A DNA stretch of 64,000 bases, from assembly GCA_947561715.1 (NCBI GenBank), contig OX387198.1:3038001-3102000 (forward strand). Reading direction: 5' to 3'. Every line of letters starts with the position of its first letter. Position 1 is the first letter of the stretch. Below, piece by piece: positions 24,564-38,973 of the stretch. Source of the stretch: Ascidia mentula. Its lineage: Eukaryota > Chordata > Ascidiacea > Phlebobranchia > Ascidiidae. Below the pieces are notes generated by a model. The model was given only the letters and a program-made list of their open reading frames with translations. It did no database searches and had not been told where the DNA came from. The position numbers and the translations under genes were made by a program.

Positions 24564-27500
24564 TCACTCCCAGGGCGGGGGACTGTACCGCGTCATTTCA
24601 CGGCTCATCGGGGAGGAATAACGGGACTTCTTCGCGTCCGCCCGATCCGGACTCCTACGCCGAGATGGAGAGTCGTTTCTGTTGCCATGGCGACGGGATG
24701 AGGAAGTAGACGAGGAGGAATTGGTTTTGCGTCCCAACCGGTTCCGCAGGTCGTTAGGAAGTCTCTCCAGGACGTCGCGCCTACGCGTCGGCGACCTTGG
24801 AGGGGAAAAACAGAATTTAAAGATTTTCAACATCAACGCCTGGAAGTCCGGAGGCCAGAGGATAAAATCTTGAAATATAGTTTCCACCCCATCCTCTTAA
24901 CTTTTAATTCCATTTTCTAAACAACAAATTTCTCAAAACCGAAAGCGCACCAAAAAGAGCAAAGAAAATTCGTCTTTCTTTAACGCTTTAACAAAACTCC
25001 CCCCATAAAGTTCCAGTCACAGGTTAAAACCTTTACCTTTCGTGGTTGTCATGACGACGTTTTCCCAACCTAGATTTGACGTTGCTGTTGCTAGTGGTTA
25101 CGGTCAATTCGCTTCGGTGGTTCCTCGACATGGATCTATTTTGATGTTAAATTACTGTGCATTTTTACTTGTGCATTTTAAATTTTCTTTCTGCAGGTGT
25201 TTTTTTTTTGGAAAACTGCCTGGGTTTTATACCACATACATTATGGCATCACAGGGCAGTTCAATGAACTGCTAAATTCAGTTAACTAAACATGCTAAGC
25301 AATATAAAAGCTTTCCATTGTCTATTTTGTGGTTACTTAAAGATAAAACAAATACCTTGCTGATTTCAATTGCTTTGCAACTTTGTCTGCAACCATTCCT
25401 CCGTACTTTTCATCATTGCCATCCTCGTCAGACGTATTGTCGTCAGAATTTACCGGGATCGCGTCATCCAGATCTTTTGCTAAACCCAAAATTCAAATCT
25501 CCAATTCTACTATTATTGAAACGGAGAGAATAAAACCGGTGACAAAGATTTTAACTCGAAACCTTGGATGCTGTTTTCTATCCATCTTAGATATAAAGTA
25601 AATTGCTGTTGTATTATACTCATCTCATTAATTCAGTGCAGACATGTTTTTTACATAAAACATGTAGAATGAAATGTATATATGTGCAAAAAAAGTGGAG
25701 ACTAGTGTGTCTGCTAGTGTGAAAGCTAGCACAGTGCCACACAACAGCTGCACTGATGAGACCTTACAGGTCGAAACAGTGCGTGTACACACCCTGTCTG
25801 CAGCTTTGAAATGTATATATATGTGTAAAAATGTAGAATGAAACCAATAGTTACTAATATTAATATAAAAATTATATGTATTATAAATTTACTGTTTACA
25901 AAACTGAACCTGAAGTCTTGATCAGCGTTTCATCATCCTTCTCAATATCCGATTTTACAGCTTTCAACATGTTGTCAAATTCACCCCCTCTCTTCTTCCC
26001 TCTAGTGTACCACGAACCCACTTTCATACCTTGCAGTTCCTTCATTGCACTTCTCATTTGATATCTGAAGTTCACACAAATACTTTAATAATGTGTCAGA
26101 ACATTTGCTGGGCAGAATAGAATGAATACATTAATAAACCAGTAATTTTGCATATCCACGAAATCAATAATGGTAACTGTGTCTAAATGATTTGTTTAAA
26201 ACTAGATCAGTGTTCCTTCACTGTATACAGACTATCGCCAGAGACGTTCCAAAACCAGCGAAGGCAGTCTGGGCCTTTTGTGGAAGATAGGAATTGATGC
26301 CTACGCATGCACACATATATTGTTTAAACTGAACTTACTTTTTTCTGTAGGACCCAGAGAAAAGGCCTTTTTCTCCTCCATAATGAGGATTTCCGTACTC
26401 AACATAATATTTACTTCTTTTGGCAGCTCCCAATGTTTTTCTGTCACTTCCTGTCGCGAAACGTACTTTTAGGAACTGCCCCTGTTCGTCTTTTACAAAC
26501 GGTTCCTTGCAGTCAAGTAAAGGGTTAACAGGGACATCTTGTGGTGGATTTTCAGTCTTTGTTTTCTGTAGTGAAAGCGTTCATTACAATGAGGTTAAAC
26601 TGTAAATAACAAAACACACTTCTGATTGGTCTTGATCCTCAGTCAAGCTTTGATCTATGTCCATATCCAAGTCTATTGAAAACAATATAGCTTCTTTAAA
26701 GTACTTGGTTGTAATTTAACAACAGCTATTTTAATAACGTTATATTGAAAATTATTTGTTTATTCTATCTTTGTGTTTTACAAACTAATTTATATCACAA
26801 TACCAACAAAATTAAGTATGTATACACTATTTTAACATGAAACGCTATCAAGATTAACCTGTTGGTCAACCCTGGTATTGTTACTATCAGCATATTTTAC
26901 AAGATGCCACAAACACGTAAGTGACAAATGATAATTACTCCTTTGTGCATTTTTCATTGTTGTTAAGTGCCATACTGCATTTTTTTAAACAGTCAGTCTG
27001 ACCAAAACAATGCACCAGCAATTATTGAAAGTAATATTTTCTAATAATTTAACATCAAAACTTTAATGAAATAAAAATTTAGTACAAACCTAGATCATCG
27101 CTGATTTCTGTTTGTTTTTTAACATCTAAAAACACAACAACTGTAAATTTTGCGAAAAATGTAAAAATTATTTGATAATTGTTACAAGAACCTTCTTTAT
27201 TTTCTGGTTTTGTTTCAGTGACTTTGAGGAGGGAAATGGAAGCACTTTTGTCATCATTCCAAATTACGTTACATGACGTGTCATTGATCCATTCAATGTG
27301 TGTAGGATCCATTCTTCCAAAGTATCTAAACAATGTCAAGTAAGCATGATGTTACAACATAATGTTATTCCTAAAATGTGAACCAAACAATAAGCGCAAA
27401 TATTTCCAAGTTTAAGCTTTGCAATAAATATGAGGGATTTCTACCAAAAAAGAGATAGGCTTTATCGTTAGTTAGTACAGGCTGCTGAATACCGGGTGCC

Positions 27501-29067
27501 AGTTTACAATTTGTATCAAAATGAACCGCATGCAAGCCTACATGGACACACTAAGATAAGATGACCTTTTTTAGTCAGCAACCACCATTGTGGAATTTAA
27601 ACTCAAAATTAATTGGCATGCAATCAAAACCCACCCTAAATGGCAAGTTTGAGCTCGCGTACCAGGGGTTGCTGACCCTGTTCTGGAGGTATTTGAAACA
27701 AAAAACATTTGTAACTAACAGTTTAACTTACGAAAATATTTCATCAGTACTCATATTGTCCACTCCCTGCATGTGCAAAGCATTCTCCCTGATTACTTGA
27801 TCTTTATCAGCATCTAAATGTAGGTTTAATATAAAAAATATGTAGATTCATATATTTCGATATATGTCTCATTCATTTTTCCCAAAACACAGAAAATCAG
27901 TATATATAGTAATGGGTCAAAACTATGTCCGCAGGTCATTCAAACATCATTGGCATTGTTACTTTTTAAAAAGAGGTTTAGCTGGCACAGGAAACAGAAA
28001 AAAGTTACCTGTCAGACCGGAGTTAAAATTTTGAATCCTTTGCAAAGCTAATTCCGCCTTCTGTTTGTAATTCTCCAAGTTCTCTTCTTCCTCCTGTTCC
28101 CTAACTAAAGGGGATGCAAATCTTTTAGCTCGTTCCTCTCTCTTCTTCTTTGCCTCTTCAAACGACAGACCAAGCCCTGCTAGTTTTTTGTTTTCATAAA
28201 GTTTCTGCACAAACAAACAAACCAGTGGTTGAATGTGGAAAAAATAACCACGACAACTTAATTCATCCCATATGCAACCTGTCGCAACCCATCACCTCAC
28301 AGTGCGACTGCCTGCGATCCTACAGCAGACGGTGATTCTCCGTGAGGAAATCACCTTTACATGGATGCCTGACTCGATAACCTTTATGGTTTTATCGGTG
28401 CCCAAACTATTTTATTTCTTTGCATATTGTTCATCCTTGTTATTGCAAACATAAACATGATTTGATTAGACAAGCATAAGAGCTATGACTGCTTCAAAGG
28501 TCTACAATGGTAACAAAAATCAATTGTCTGGTATGTACATATACATCGTGGCTGGAAATCATTTTGTGGATCTTTTCTGGGAAATTGTGTTTAGTTTTCG
28601 GAGACCAATTAAGGCATACTTTTTGCATCACTAAACATTCACTGATACATAGTTTTTACTTAGAAATAATATTTTGAATGTCTCATGGCAGTATGCTGAT
28701 GACGTTAATGTTATTGACATGTACCGTGCCAACATACATGCACATAAAAATAATTTGACCTCTGCAGTAACCACTACCAGGGGAATGGCACCCCTGTCAC
28801 ATGGATAAGTCAGTTACAGTTAATAATGACATTTTTCTAAGTTGAAGTAAATTAACCCACTTTTCGAGGAAATTGGTCCAGATTCAGTTTAACTTCAGCT
28901 TTTGATTGATCTATTTCTTTGGAATCCTCGCCTTTGTTTTGTTTCTCCTCTTCCTCAGTGTCATCAGTGATGATCTTTTCATCTTCCTCTTTCTCAACGC
29001 AGATTGTGAGGTTTGGCAGGAGTGAATTTGCAGCTGCAACTTCAACCACTTCTACTTCAACTGCCAT
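24564..29067 (-). CDS. NCBP3: Nuclear cap-binding protein subunit 3
   Basis: Eleven exons on the - strand: 29067-28861, 28204-28009, 27813-27732, 27325-27192, 27125-27090, 26672-26620, 26565-26339, 26064-25910, 25479-25356, 25135-25037 and 24795-24564. They join in frame to 514 aa. The N-terminus is acidic. The RRM-like core includes GVDNMSTDEIF and HIEWINDTSCNVIW, matching the NCBP3 RRM and its WLDD region. A middle block FATGSDRKTLGAAKRSKYY and YGNPHYGG is the other family hallmark. The C-terminus has two short SRLGKR / NRLGRK repeats and an Arg-Ser tail. Known role: binds the mRNA cap with NCBP1 and promotes export of polyadenylated RNA in the nucleus. The usual WLDD reads WIND here. Human NCBP3 is about 620 aa, so this one is shorter. 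Start Met 29067 sits in a good context, though Met 29103 is also in frame. Confidence 0.95.
25746..25805 (+). ncRNA. Complete type I hammerhead ribozyme
   Basis: All parts are in canonical order. Stem I 5' strand AGCTGCA (25746-25752) pairs fully with TGCAGCT (25799-25805). The core CTGATGA is at 25753-25759. Stem II GACC/GGTC encloses loop TTACA (25760-25772). GAAA is at 25773-25776. Stem III ACAG (25776-25779) pairs with CTGT (25794-25797) around a 14-base loop. The cleavage triplet is GTC (25796-25798). It lies in an NCBP3 intron but on the opposite strand. Short direct repeats (GAAATGTATATAT...) flank the region at about 25671 and 25808, so it may belong to a mobile or satellite-like element. 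Confidence 0.88.
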
Positions 29068-32000
29068 GTTTGGCACAGCAAGTCCTGTGTAATGTAACAC
29101 CACACAACTTTTTTCAGGTATTGTACCTTTTACCTATGTGCTAATTATTTACTTCTGCATTAAAAACTTTCAGGTAGGCTTGGGCCTGATAGTGATATTT
29201 AAATTCATTTTTTTTTTTGCAAAAGCCAAATTAGACTGAAAAGTTTGATGAATTTTGAATGTTAAACAACGTGATCACAACATAGTTTTTCATCAAATGG
29301 CAACGTGCAGTAGTAAGAAGAACAAAACACAAACACCAAGGCTTACAGTTACGCATGAGTGGCCACGGTAGTTGCGGAACAGATATTACGTACTAAACGT
29401 GGTGAAACTATTAAAAAAATAACATCAACTTTGTGGTTACCCCAGATTGCAAAACAAAACTACACAACAAGTATTATTTCCATCCAAGAAGCGGTACTGG
29501 AGTTTATCTGACAGCAGATCGTGGTACAATATTATATTATTTTGTAAGATTGTTTTAATTTGACTTCTATAAATATTGAACAAAACACAGCTCAATTTTG
29601 CGCAACCAACCGCGCAAATCATGTTAAAATCAATAATTTATTGCGACAAAACTAAAAAAACACTGTAAAACTGTTGGAAACAATTTTCTTTATGACGTAA
29701 CACGGGCGCTTGTATCTTAGAATAGTTTAGGTCGGGTAAGTTGTTAAGTTTTGGTTTGTGTATACTACTCCTATGTTTATGAAGAGACAAGTGATGTAAA
29801 AGCAATACAAGGTGAGTCCATTTTTGAGTTCTTACTTAACATATGTGTTAATGTTTACATGTTGTTTCTTTTGCTTGATTTTTTCTTCGGAGAAAACTTT
29901 TCTTGTTGCGAATAATGTGTCGAAAGGAGAGCTGGTATGTAAATTACCTCCTTCTGATTAAACAAAGGTATTATGATTATTTGAAAATTGTGAAATAATC
30001 CTGTGATGTGTTTGTAGAATATAACAAAGTGAATTATGTTGTGTAGATCAAAAAACATGTATAAGCCATTGGATATAAACTAACCGAGACGGACTTGAAA
30101 ATTGTTCTTGCATCCCAGAATTACATCAACATATTGAAATTGGGGTGCAGCGAGGCAAAATTGCAACACCAAGTAGGTTTTAACAAAATATTTTGTCTGA
30201 CTAAAAAGTTAAAATCCCAGATGGTAGGCTAACTTAAATACAGTGGAATTCGGTTGATCTAGAGACATGCGAAATTATGTGGATTGTTCGAAGCCGTTTT
30301 GAAACTGTTTAGTTAGTGGGATATCAGTACAAATTTTCCTCAAATAAACACAGCTGAGACATCTTCGTAACAATGCAGTTAAGCAACAATCTACCTACAA
30401 CTGGTTAAATAAACTTGTTACTATAAACGCGGTTTGTTTGAACGAATGCAAGGGTGAAGCAGGAAAAGAAAACTACACAGCTTTTTCTATTCATTTGAAA
30501 AATCAGATCGAACAATTTACACCTGACTTTACAATTGTTCGCTTTGTCGGGGAGTGCAAGAAATTTGAGAAATTTAGCCTGAACAGCAGTGCAACAAGAG
30601 TAATACAAAGTTCAGAGTGACAAACCACTTCCTTATCAGAAGCAATCACGCACGAGGAAAGCTCGATTACAGAAAACCCACAAATCTGACCTACTTGTCG
30701 GCAGGGAAGTTGCCACGGTTGATTTGCTTCTTTATTCGACGATGGTATTTTTTGGGTTTCAATTTTAAAGAGCATGTGGGCTGTCCTATGGAGGCCATAC
30801 TAGAGAAGAGCTTTTGATATGTACCAGGAAACGAGTTTTGGGGATTGTAAACGTTGATCATGCTGTTGAAGAGCTGTTTCTTGCGGTCGTATACAGTTTA
30901 AAACCATGGTTATTGCTTGCGCAGGGTCGCGAGCACTCTTAGCCTTTAACGGCGGTTTATTTCAGGTTTCGTGGAAGAATACCGCACTATGCAAATGTTA
31001 AACCTTTCTCAAGTATTTTTTTACAACAACTTACGCAAAAGGATTTTTGGTCATTCAGCCGATCGATTACGGGTTAAAATCGCTCTACTTAAAATCATTG
31101 CACCCACATAAGGTCGCGTAACACGTCCAGCAGTAACCCCTGGGGTTGCCAATAGCGCGGATGCAAATCATTATGATCAAAGGTTCCGGCTGTCAGTGGA
31201 GGCTGTTGTTGGTAGCTATTGTCTCGTTTGGTTTTTGACTTCGATGTCGTCAGATGCTTGTTCGTGGCATAGAGAGTCTAAAGACAATTTTATTTGTGTG
31301 GTAAAATTATGTATAACTGTAAATATGTGCTGACAATTAACCCAGCCAAACTTTGAAACAACTTGCAGTTTTGAGACCCGTTATTGACACCTACTCTATG
31401 CAGTTACTTTGATTTACAACAAAGTTTGCCTTCTTATTTCGGGTGTTGCTCAGCTCAGGGCCATAATCGTCGTTAACAGCAGAAGGCTATAAAAGTGTCT
31501 CAGAATAAGCTGGACGGGATATGCTGAATACACAAAACGACAGAATGATAGCCTCGTCCACAGTACTTTGTTTTTCAAGATTAGCTTAACTTATAATGCG
31601 TGTTTCGCAATTTATTATCTGTGTAACGGTTCTATGCTTGTACAATCATGTTAGAAAAAGTGTTTGAAGTCACGTGAAAGGTAATTTTTTCACTTGGAAT
31701 CGCGTCTATTGGCGCAGATGGTAAAAGAGCTGCTGCCCACTTGTTACACGCCTTGCTCAAATACTACAGATGTTTAGAAAACGTTTCGTTTGATAGCAAT
31801 CAGCAGTGCATTTTCATCAAAATCAGTTGTCAGTTGCACCATCAATATTGTCAGAGTCAATTGTATTGATACAAAGCCATGCTTCTGGTGAGAACACGTG
31901 ATTCTTTACCAACTCTGATTGTTACGTAACAACGTAAATACCCTAGATTCCAGATTCCAGGGCCTAGAATCTAGATCGATTAAACTGCGCGAGAATATTA

Positions 32001-35000
32001 AGAGCAAGCCAAATTCCACCCGAGCCAAATCAACGTGATTCGTTAAATGTAATGACGTGCGAGTTTTGTGCTTTTGTGAAACCTTTCTTTTGTGTACGTT
32101 TCGCGATTCACCTGCCTTCTTTAGATGAGGAAACTTGAGTTGCGTATAACAAAGGGTTATAGACGTCATATTAGCCATGATGCAAAACAGTCTCATTTCC
32201 TGTTATCGATTGCAAATGTGTAGTAATCAACAGACTCTGTTACCAAAAAGAATTTAAAAGAAAATGCGAGCACGTGGCAGTAATATTTACTTAACTACCC
32301 AAATACTTCTAGCAACAAGACCAAGCTAACTCTTTGTTGAGTTGGAAATATATTTGTCAGCTCTTTGTAAGTGTGGGTTAGTCAGTCTATCCCTGTCGGA
32401 GAGTCGTGTGATAACACTGATATTAACTGACAAGCCACAGAACCTAATGCACCCATATGGTGGATTTCGAAAAGTCCATGCAAGGTCAGGGTTTAAGTGC
32501 CATGTTGGCCACATTCCATAAACGAGCACTTGGCTTTTAGTGTTCTGGGTTTTTGACATTTTGGTGCAAGAGAATTGATAAAAGACACGACAAGGTGTCA
32601 ATCACCGCAAGATTCTCACCAGAAACGTTGCAGGCCTAAGATACAAATGTAATCGCGGTTTAGTGGAAAATCTTTAATTATGAAGAATATCATGTAATTT
32701 ACAATATAATATTGAAGTTAGAGGAGCCTGTTGTAAACATGTTGTCAGACGATGTTTTCCATGTAAGCATTTTAATTTTTATTGAGCTGTTTAAACGAAA
32801 GATTGCTTTGACAAGACACAAAGCATTGCGGGTTGTTCGGTCTAACTTTACAAAGCCATAATTATTCGTCCTCACTGATTTTAATACAGACCTATTGTCA
32901 TGTCCATGTAAAATACACTACAAAAGATGAACAAAAAGGCTTAAAGGGAGAAATGACATATTCATGCGCGATTATAACGTCATGCAGCTCCCCAATAATG
33001 CTTATATGTGTTACACATGGATGCAAGTAATAAAATCATTGATGGGCGGCTTTGCGGGCATCTCATTAATAATGCACACCAACAAAACGTTGCAATCTTA
33101 CAGCAAGCAACAAATCCTCTTTGTTTCGTCAACAAGCGTCACTGCAAAACCCATTATGTCGTAATAGCAGAGGATAATTCGTCGCCGAACGTATCTTTGA
33201 TACGCAACCAGGCGTGCTGGTTTAGGGTCGACAGTATTACACATACGTGAGCAGCAGTAATCCTTGAAAGTGTTGTAGGCTTGTTAAAATTGAAAAGGGG
33301 CCAACGTTTTGTAATAAGTTCATCCCCAAGGGGTTTTCATGACTTAAAAGCTACGCATGTGACATCTCCATCAACGGGTGTCATTCCACCCTGGTTGTGC
33401 CTTCTTCAACTTCGGATACAGCTGGGTTGAACACTGACGCTATGTTAATGGTGCGCAATTAAATAAAAATGAGGGAAAACATGCCATGTTTTTTTTAAAT
33501 AAACGTCAATAAAAAATTATAACCAAACGCGCTTCAACAATGCTAAATGTTGCCCCTTAACGATAAAACATACATTTTTGTTCATCTGAGAAAACACCAT
33601 CGTAAATATTGTGAGTCCAATGCACAGGGACATTGCCTATATTTTTAAATAGAGCTACAAGGAGCAAATACTCTTTCTAACAGTTCAATGCAAAACCAAA
33701 CAACCGTAACTTGTGGTAACGCGCGCCAAAGGAGCGTTACGGTAACTTGAGTCTGGGATCAGTCGACTTGAAACTGGTTTAAAAAAAATTGATTAGTGCG
33801 TGACGTCACGGGCAGAAGGCGTGACGCCATTCCTTCAGGAGATAAGATCTGACGGAGAGGTGCAAAGTTGCTTGGCACAGGTTAAGGGGGCTCTCGACCC
33901 TTTAAATGGCCGCACTGGGCATTGGTAATGCGGTGACATGATACGGCTTAAGTATAATGATGCGCAATGCGCGGGGATGTTTTCTGTGAATGTTCAGCGC
34001 CTTCACAAAAATTATTCTTGTGTTACAAAGCGAAAAAGGTAAGAACACTTCAGAAAGTCTAAAGTGCAACTGATTTGGTGTATTTTTAGTCAGCTACAGA
34101 CAATACGCTGTATCGGCAAGTTTCAATATAGCTTGGTTGGCGATGTCGCGGCTATTTCATTTTAGCTGTGTGTTTGGAATGGGTTATGTTTTAATATAAT
34201 ACAAATCTTACTGGGAATATAAATGTTATCATTGAGGTTTAATATTACAAGAAATTTAATGTTTCTTGGTGGAGATTTTGTGTCCTGTTTCAGCAATTGG
34301 ACAAAGACTGTCAAACTTTTCGAATCCAATCCCATACGTTTTATTATTTTCAATAACCACGCGTGGGTCCAATCGGTCACACGTGCGTATGTTTCGATTT
34401 CGTTTTTTTACCGCTGTGTGAATGCTCAACGTTTGGTGAAAATCATTGAGGCAGTTTGGGTTAATTTCATTTTCGGAATTAATAGTTTTCTTTTGTTGTG
34501 TTTATAAGAAAACAATTTTCAAACAAAATACCGTTGATTTTTTCTTGTTATTGATTTTATCGTAATTTCTATTGATGTGAATAGAGAAGAGATTGAAACG
34601 CATGGTGTTGGGGATAAATGGTGACCTTGGACGCTGACACGTTTGGAATTTAATATTCACAACGCTTGGTAAAAGGAGTCCAATATCATCGATTTCACTG
34701 TCAGCATGACACGAAAATATAGTTGAGAGCTAATTTACCGTAACTGAAGAACGCAGATCAAAGCTTCCCGAGTTGTTTTCAGTCGAAACCTTTAGGAGAT
34801 TAAATCAGCAGCAATTGCTGTAAGATCTCGGTTTCAAAGTGGGGTTTTTATTTCAACAAATCATGTGATGGTTGTATGGTTTACTTGCCTTTGTTTACAT
34901 CATAATTTATATTTAACATATGTTTATGTTGACATTGTCGACTCCTTCCTTACTCTTGCATGGTGACGACGAGCTTCTGTGTTCTGTGACTAGCCGAACC

Positions 35001-38000
35001 GAATACGAAATAGTATGGACAGATTTGAAAATTCGGCATATTAGCCGCGATTCCTACATTCAATGTGTTTAAATCAAATTTAAACAACTTTAACTGAAAT
35101 CGCGCATTGTCGTAGGCACGCAAGAGGTATGGCACGAAGCAAATACTAACGCAGAAACAACAAAATACGTTTATGACGTCATTAAAGATTTCAGATTCGG
35201 GGGGATATTGGTTTAGGTATTTGGTTTCGGCCAAATCCAACGTTGGTATATGTGTTACAAAGCGCGGTGGTGTAATGGTTTGATGTTATCTTTGGGGACC
35301 AATTTACTTGACAAAAATAATCAAGGCTGTTGGCTGTCGTATCCAGATGTTCGCGGTAGCATTTTGACCATCCCTACCAAGGCATGGTTCGCCACACAAG
35401 CTATCCATGCTGTGCCCAATCAACGCTGTGGTTGTTGTCTGAACCGCATCACATTGGTTTGCGTTGCAGGAAAACTGGTTTTGCAAAGGTTTTAGGATTC
35501 AACATTAAATGTAGTCAATTGTGTTCTGCTATTTTTTTGTTTAAACGTCTATTGTCTGCAAAACTTAGTCATACGCGCATACGGAAACATACATCACACA
35601 TATTGGTGATGTCAGCTAGTAAACATGTGAGAAACCTTTTAGCTGAAGTTCAGTAAAATTCGTCTGTTCTTTTGTTTGGCCGTCAGTGATTATGTGATTG
35701 TCATTTTAAATACTCCCTTCTTGTATACCAATGTGAAGAAAAATGTGCTCTTAATTATCGACCGAATTTCGTTGAAACTTCTGCTTTTTTATCGAATACA
35801 TCATCCATTTACCATATTTTTCAATTGCTTTCGTTTTTTACATCGACATTTTCGATTGCTGGTGTTTATCGCCTTTAGGGCAGAATATTGGGTATGACAT
35901 GGGGGCACTTGACGTTTGTCCATGCAATGTCTTCGCACATAGTCATTGACGTGCGACTTGGTGTCACTGAAACAGGATTTGGTGTCAAAAATCGTGAGAA
36001 TGAGTTGGAACCTAGGGTCATTCGTTGCTCAGTCCTGTGGTCTTAAGGCGTTGGAATTTTTTGCACATTGGATATATCAGCTGTCCTTTGGAAAAATTAC
36101 CCATTGTCACTTGCGGAAGACAAAGCTTGTGGGTTTTCCCAGTGTAAAGGTTGTGGTTATACCCGGTGGATATAACTGCACTGAAATATAAGCAAACAAA
36201 TATGAATTCGGGCTCGCCTTTTGAAAATTCTAATGCTTGTCAAAGCTTGATTTAATCTGGTTTTGCCTCAAACCTGTTAGCCGCAAAAACCCAAAGGAAA
36301 TCCTGCTAAGGACACGGTAATATACCCCTAAGTCGCGCTGTTTTAATGATGTCATGACCCAACGCAACGCGAAAAGGGGGAACACTCACATTAATCGTTA
36401 TTTTGCCGCGTTTAACCAATGCCTTTAAATAAAGCTTCCACGAACTTCCTTTGTCAGTCCAAAGTTGTACCCTTGTGTGCCATACATGAACATGGAAGTC
36501 GAAAAGTATCCTTGCCGGACAGACATATGGTATGAATGTCGTAGTTTGTGAGTTTTGTTGCACACAAAACCAGTGGAGGGAAAGTATATATGCAGTAGAT
36601 TGTCTGGGCATGTTCCTCTGCAAAGGGCGACGTTCGCAGGATATGTGGTGGTTCACTTGTGGACAATGCCTTTACTGTTGTGTTTGTTTGCGTTCGACGC
36701 TCCGTGAGTTGCAGAATTTGTATCATACGCTGTACGTCAGTACCTATAGACACATAAGTGTGAGTTGCGAGTGAAGTCAGTGGGTAAAGTGATTAGTCAT
36801 TCGAGAAAGTGATTTTTTTCCTTGGATAAATTGATTAGTCATTGTTATCAAGGAAGACAACTAAAAAAGGTAGCGAGTCACACAGCAGTGATTTACTTGC
36901 ATGCTCACACGTAGGCTACAGTTAAACGAAAAATTAAGGAAAAGTCGGTCATTAAGCGCCAACGCATCAACGCGTGCAATTGCGTTACGCGGTGCAAGGC
37001 TGTTTTGTATACAGCACCATTATTGCGTTTGTAACTCTAATACGAAGGTGCGCGTGGATAGCCTTCACTTGTTATATCAGCGTAAATATGGTTTGAATAA
37101 CAACCGTTTTGCAAGGAACGTTTGCTGATTTCTGCTTACAACGTTTGTCAAATGCAGCAATGCGAAATTCTAGTTGAGAAGTGCGCGTAAAAAAGAAGAT
37201 GGTCGGGGCCCCGACATGGAAATTTTGTACTTGCAGCCAACCGTATGACGGTGGAGATAACGCGGGATTTGTAACGTGCAATTTGTCGCATTTTACATTC
37301 CAACTATTACTCTGTTTGTTATTCTGTGGTTTAAGTTCTCGTTCACAATTTTGTCAAAATAGCCACAAACAAACCTTCAGCATCTCGAATGTTCGAAAGA
37401 CTACATTTGCAGTTTCAAGAATGCCGTGAAAATATGTAATACATTTAGAATTTCTCCAGGCGAGCTTATTTCCGTCTCCGCGATTGGCCAAAGTTCCCAT
37501 GACGTCACACGAGCACAGCAGGGTTGCCTGGGAACGGAGGTCGAAATTAGGTGCTTAGTTTAATTGATTCTGCTGATAAATTACGTTTAACGGCAGCGAA
37601 ATTTAGCCACCCTTCACGATGGTATTAGATAAACATTATCTTTGATGGGTTTTAAGCGAAAATAGACTGTTCGCCACTAAAACTTGTTGTGCATTAGAGC
37701 AGGGCTCTGCAGACGTTATGCTGCTGTAGACGAAGCCAGGTGTGCCGTGGTTTGACAACAACCGTACAATTTTTTTTTATTTTTTTTTCTGAATGTGCGA
37801 AGTTTTAAGTGTGTCGTAAAGAAGTTGTATTAAAGCCTGTCGCCCGGACAATATATTGACGCTTAGGCACAGGTAAATGATTGTTCTGCTTTCCAAGACC
37901 CGTACAGCAGCATACACTCTAGTCGGTAGCCTGTGATAGAGTTACTTTGCCGGACTTTTCACAACGCTATGGGGCAGGGTTGCCATCCGCCGAGACCGTA

Positions 38001-38973
38001 CTTTGCTTATTGATACCGCGATTGAATAAAATTTTTGATTATTTGCTCTACTTTGGCGGATTTTTGAGGTTTCCATAATTAATTACGTCAAACGTAGGCA
38101 TTCAAAATCGTCCAAGAACTTTCATTACACTGCTTAACCAACAACCCGTATTTGATGCGGTCCGCTGAGATAAAAGTAAACAAGCACGCAGATCAAAAAC
38201 AAATACGTTTCTTAGAACGAAGCGCATGTGCATTTCTGATCTTAAATACAAAAGCGCAAATCTCAGAAAAGGGCGCAGTATCGCAACCCTGCGTAAAGGT
38301 CGTATCCTTTCCATTGTCTTTTGGTCCATTGTTCTGAATACAAGGAAGTGACTGCGGCTCGAGGTGTGACGTTTAAATTCGGCAAGAACCACTTCTCTCG
38401 CTTGAGTCATGACGCTGCAACAATTAGTAGCCGAGATGTTTGTTAAAAACGTTTTAATTCCAACGGTGTGATTTGTGTTCTTAGGCCGAACAGATCGATA
38501 GGTGGACCCCAGTGAACTGGGAGTGAAAACATCTGATCAATTCCGAGTTTTTTAGTTTTTCTCCCAACCTATAATGTCACAAGAGCAGAAAAAATGTTGC
38601 TATTTTATAATTTGGCAGCAATTAACCTTTTGACGTTGGTATCCAGCGGAATGGTTCGTTCAGTTGCTAAAAACAAAAAAAAAACAGATATATAACTGAT
38701 GTTAGCACTGAAATCGCTTTTGTCGGTAACTTTGTTATAAATGTGTAAGGTTTCGGCCATTTTGCTTTTTAGGTTATTGTAGGCTTGTTTAAGTCAACAC
38801 AGTGAGGTCGTCAGGCTTTTATGTTTTGTTTTTGCAGATAAAGTTACGTCAGCTTTCAGTTGACAATTGTAACAAGCAAAGTTTATCAATTGCCTGAATA
38901 ACTGATCCTGGTTGCAGAAAATGCGTTGTTTCTGAACTGCTCTTACCAGTAGTAAAAAAACAAGACTGTCGTC
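29068..38973. other. 10-kb region without a gene I can support
   Basis: Six-frame reading gives only short, low-complexity or shadow-like frames. Candidates such as 30438-30620 (+), 35250-35495 (+) and 38102-38410 (-) show no family motif and no consistent splice sites. CRE-like TGACGTCA sites occur near 33803 and 37500. Most of this is probably intergenic, with the NCBP3 promoter in the first part. Lineage-specific exons could be missed. Confidence 0.5.

Noticed and set aside
24682..24873. + strand ORF of 63 codons
   Set aside because: It is the antisense shadow of the last NCBP3 exon, whose Arg-Ser coding is well supported.
27481..27683. Possible hAT-like MITE in an NCBP3 intron (ends near CAGGGGTTGCTGACCCTG)
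   Set aside because: Only one end is convincing; the opposite end matches poorly.
30438..30817. Two adjacent + strand ORFs
   Set aside because: No recognisable domain and no credible exon borders; overlapping frames on the other strand are equally long.
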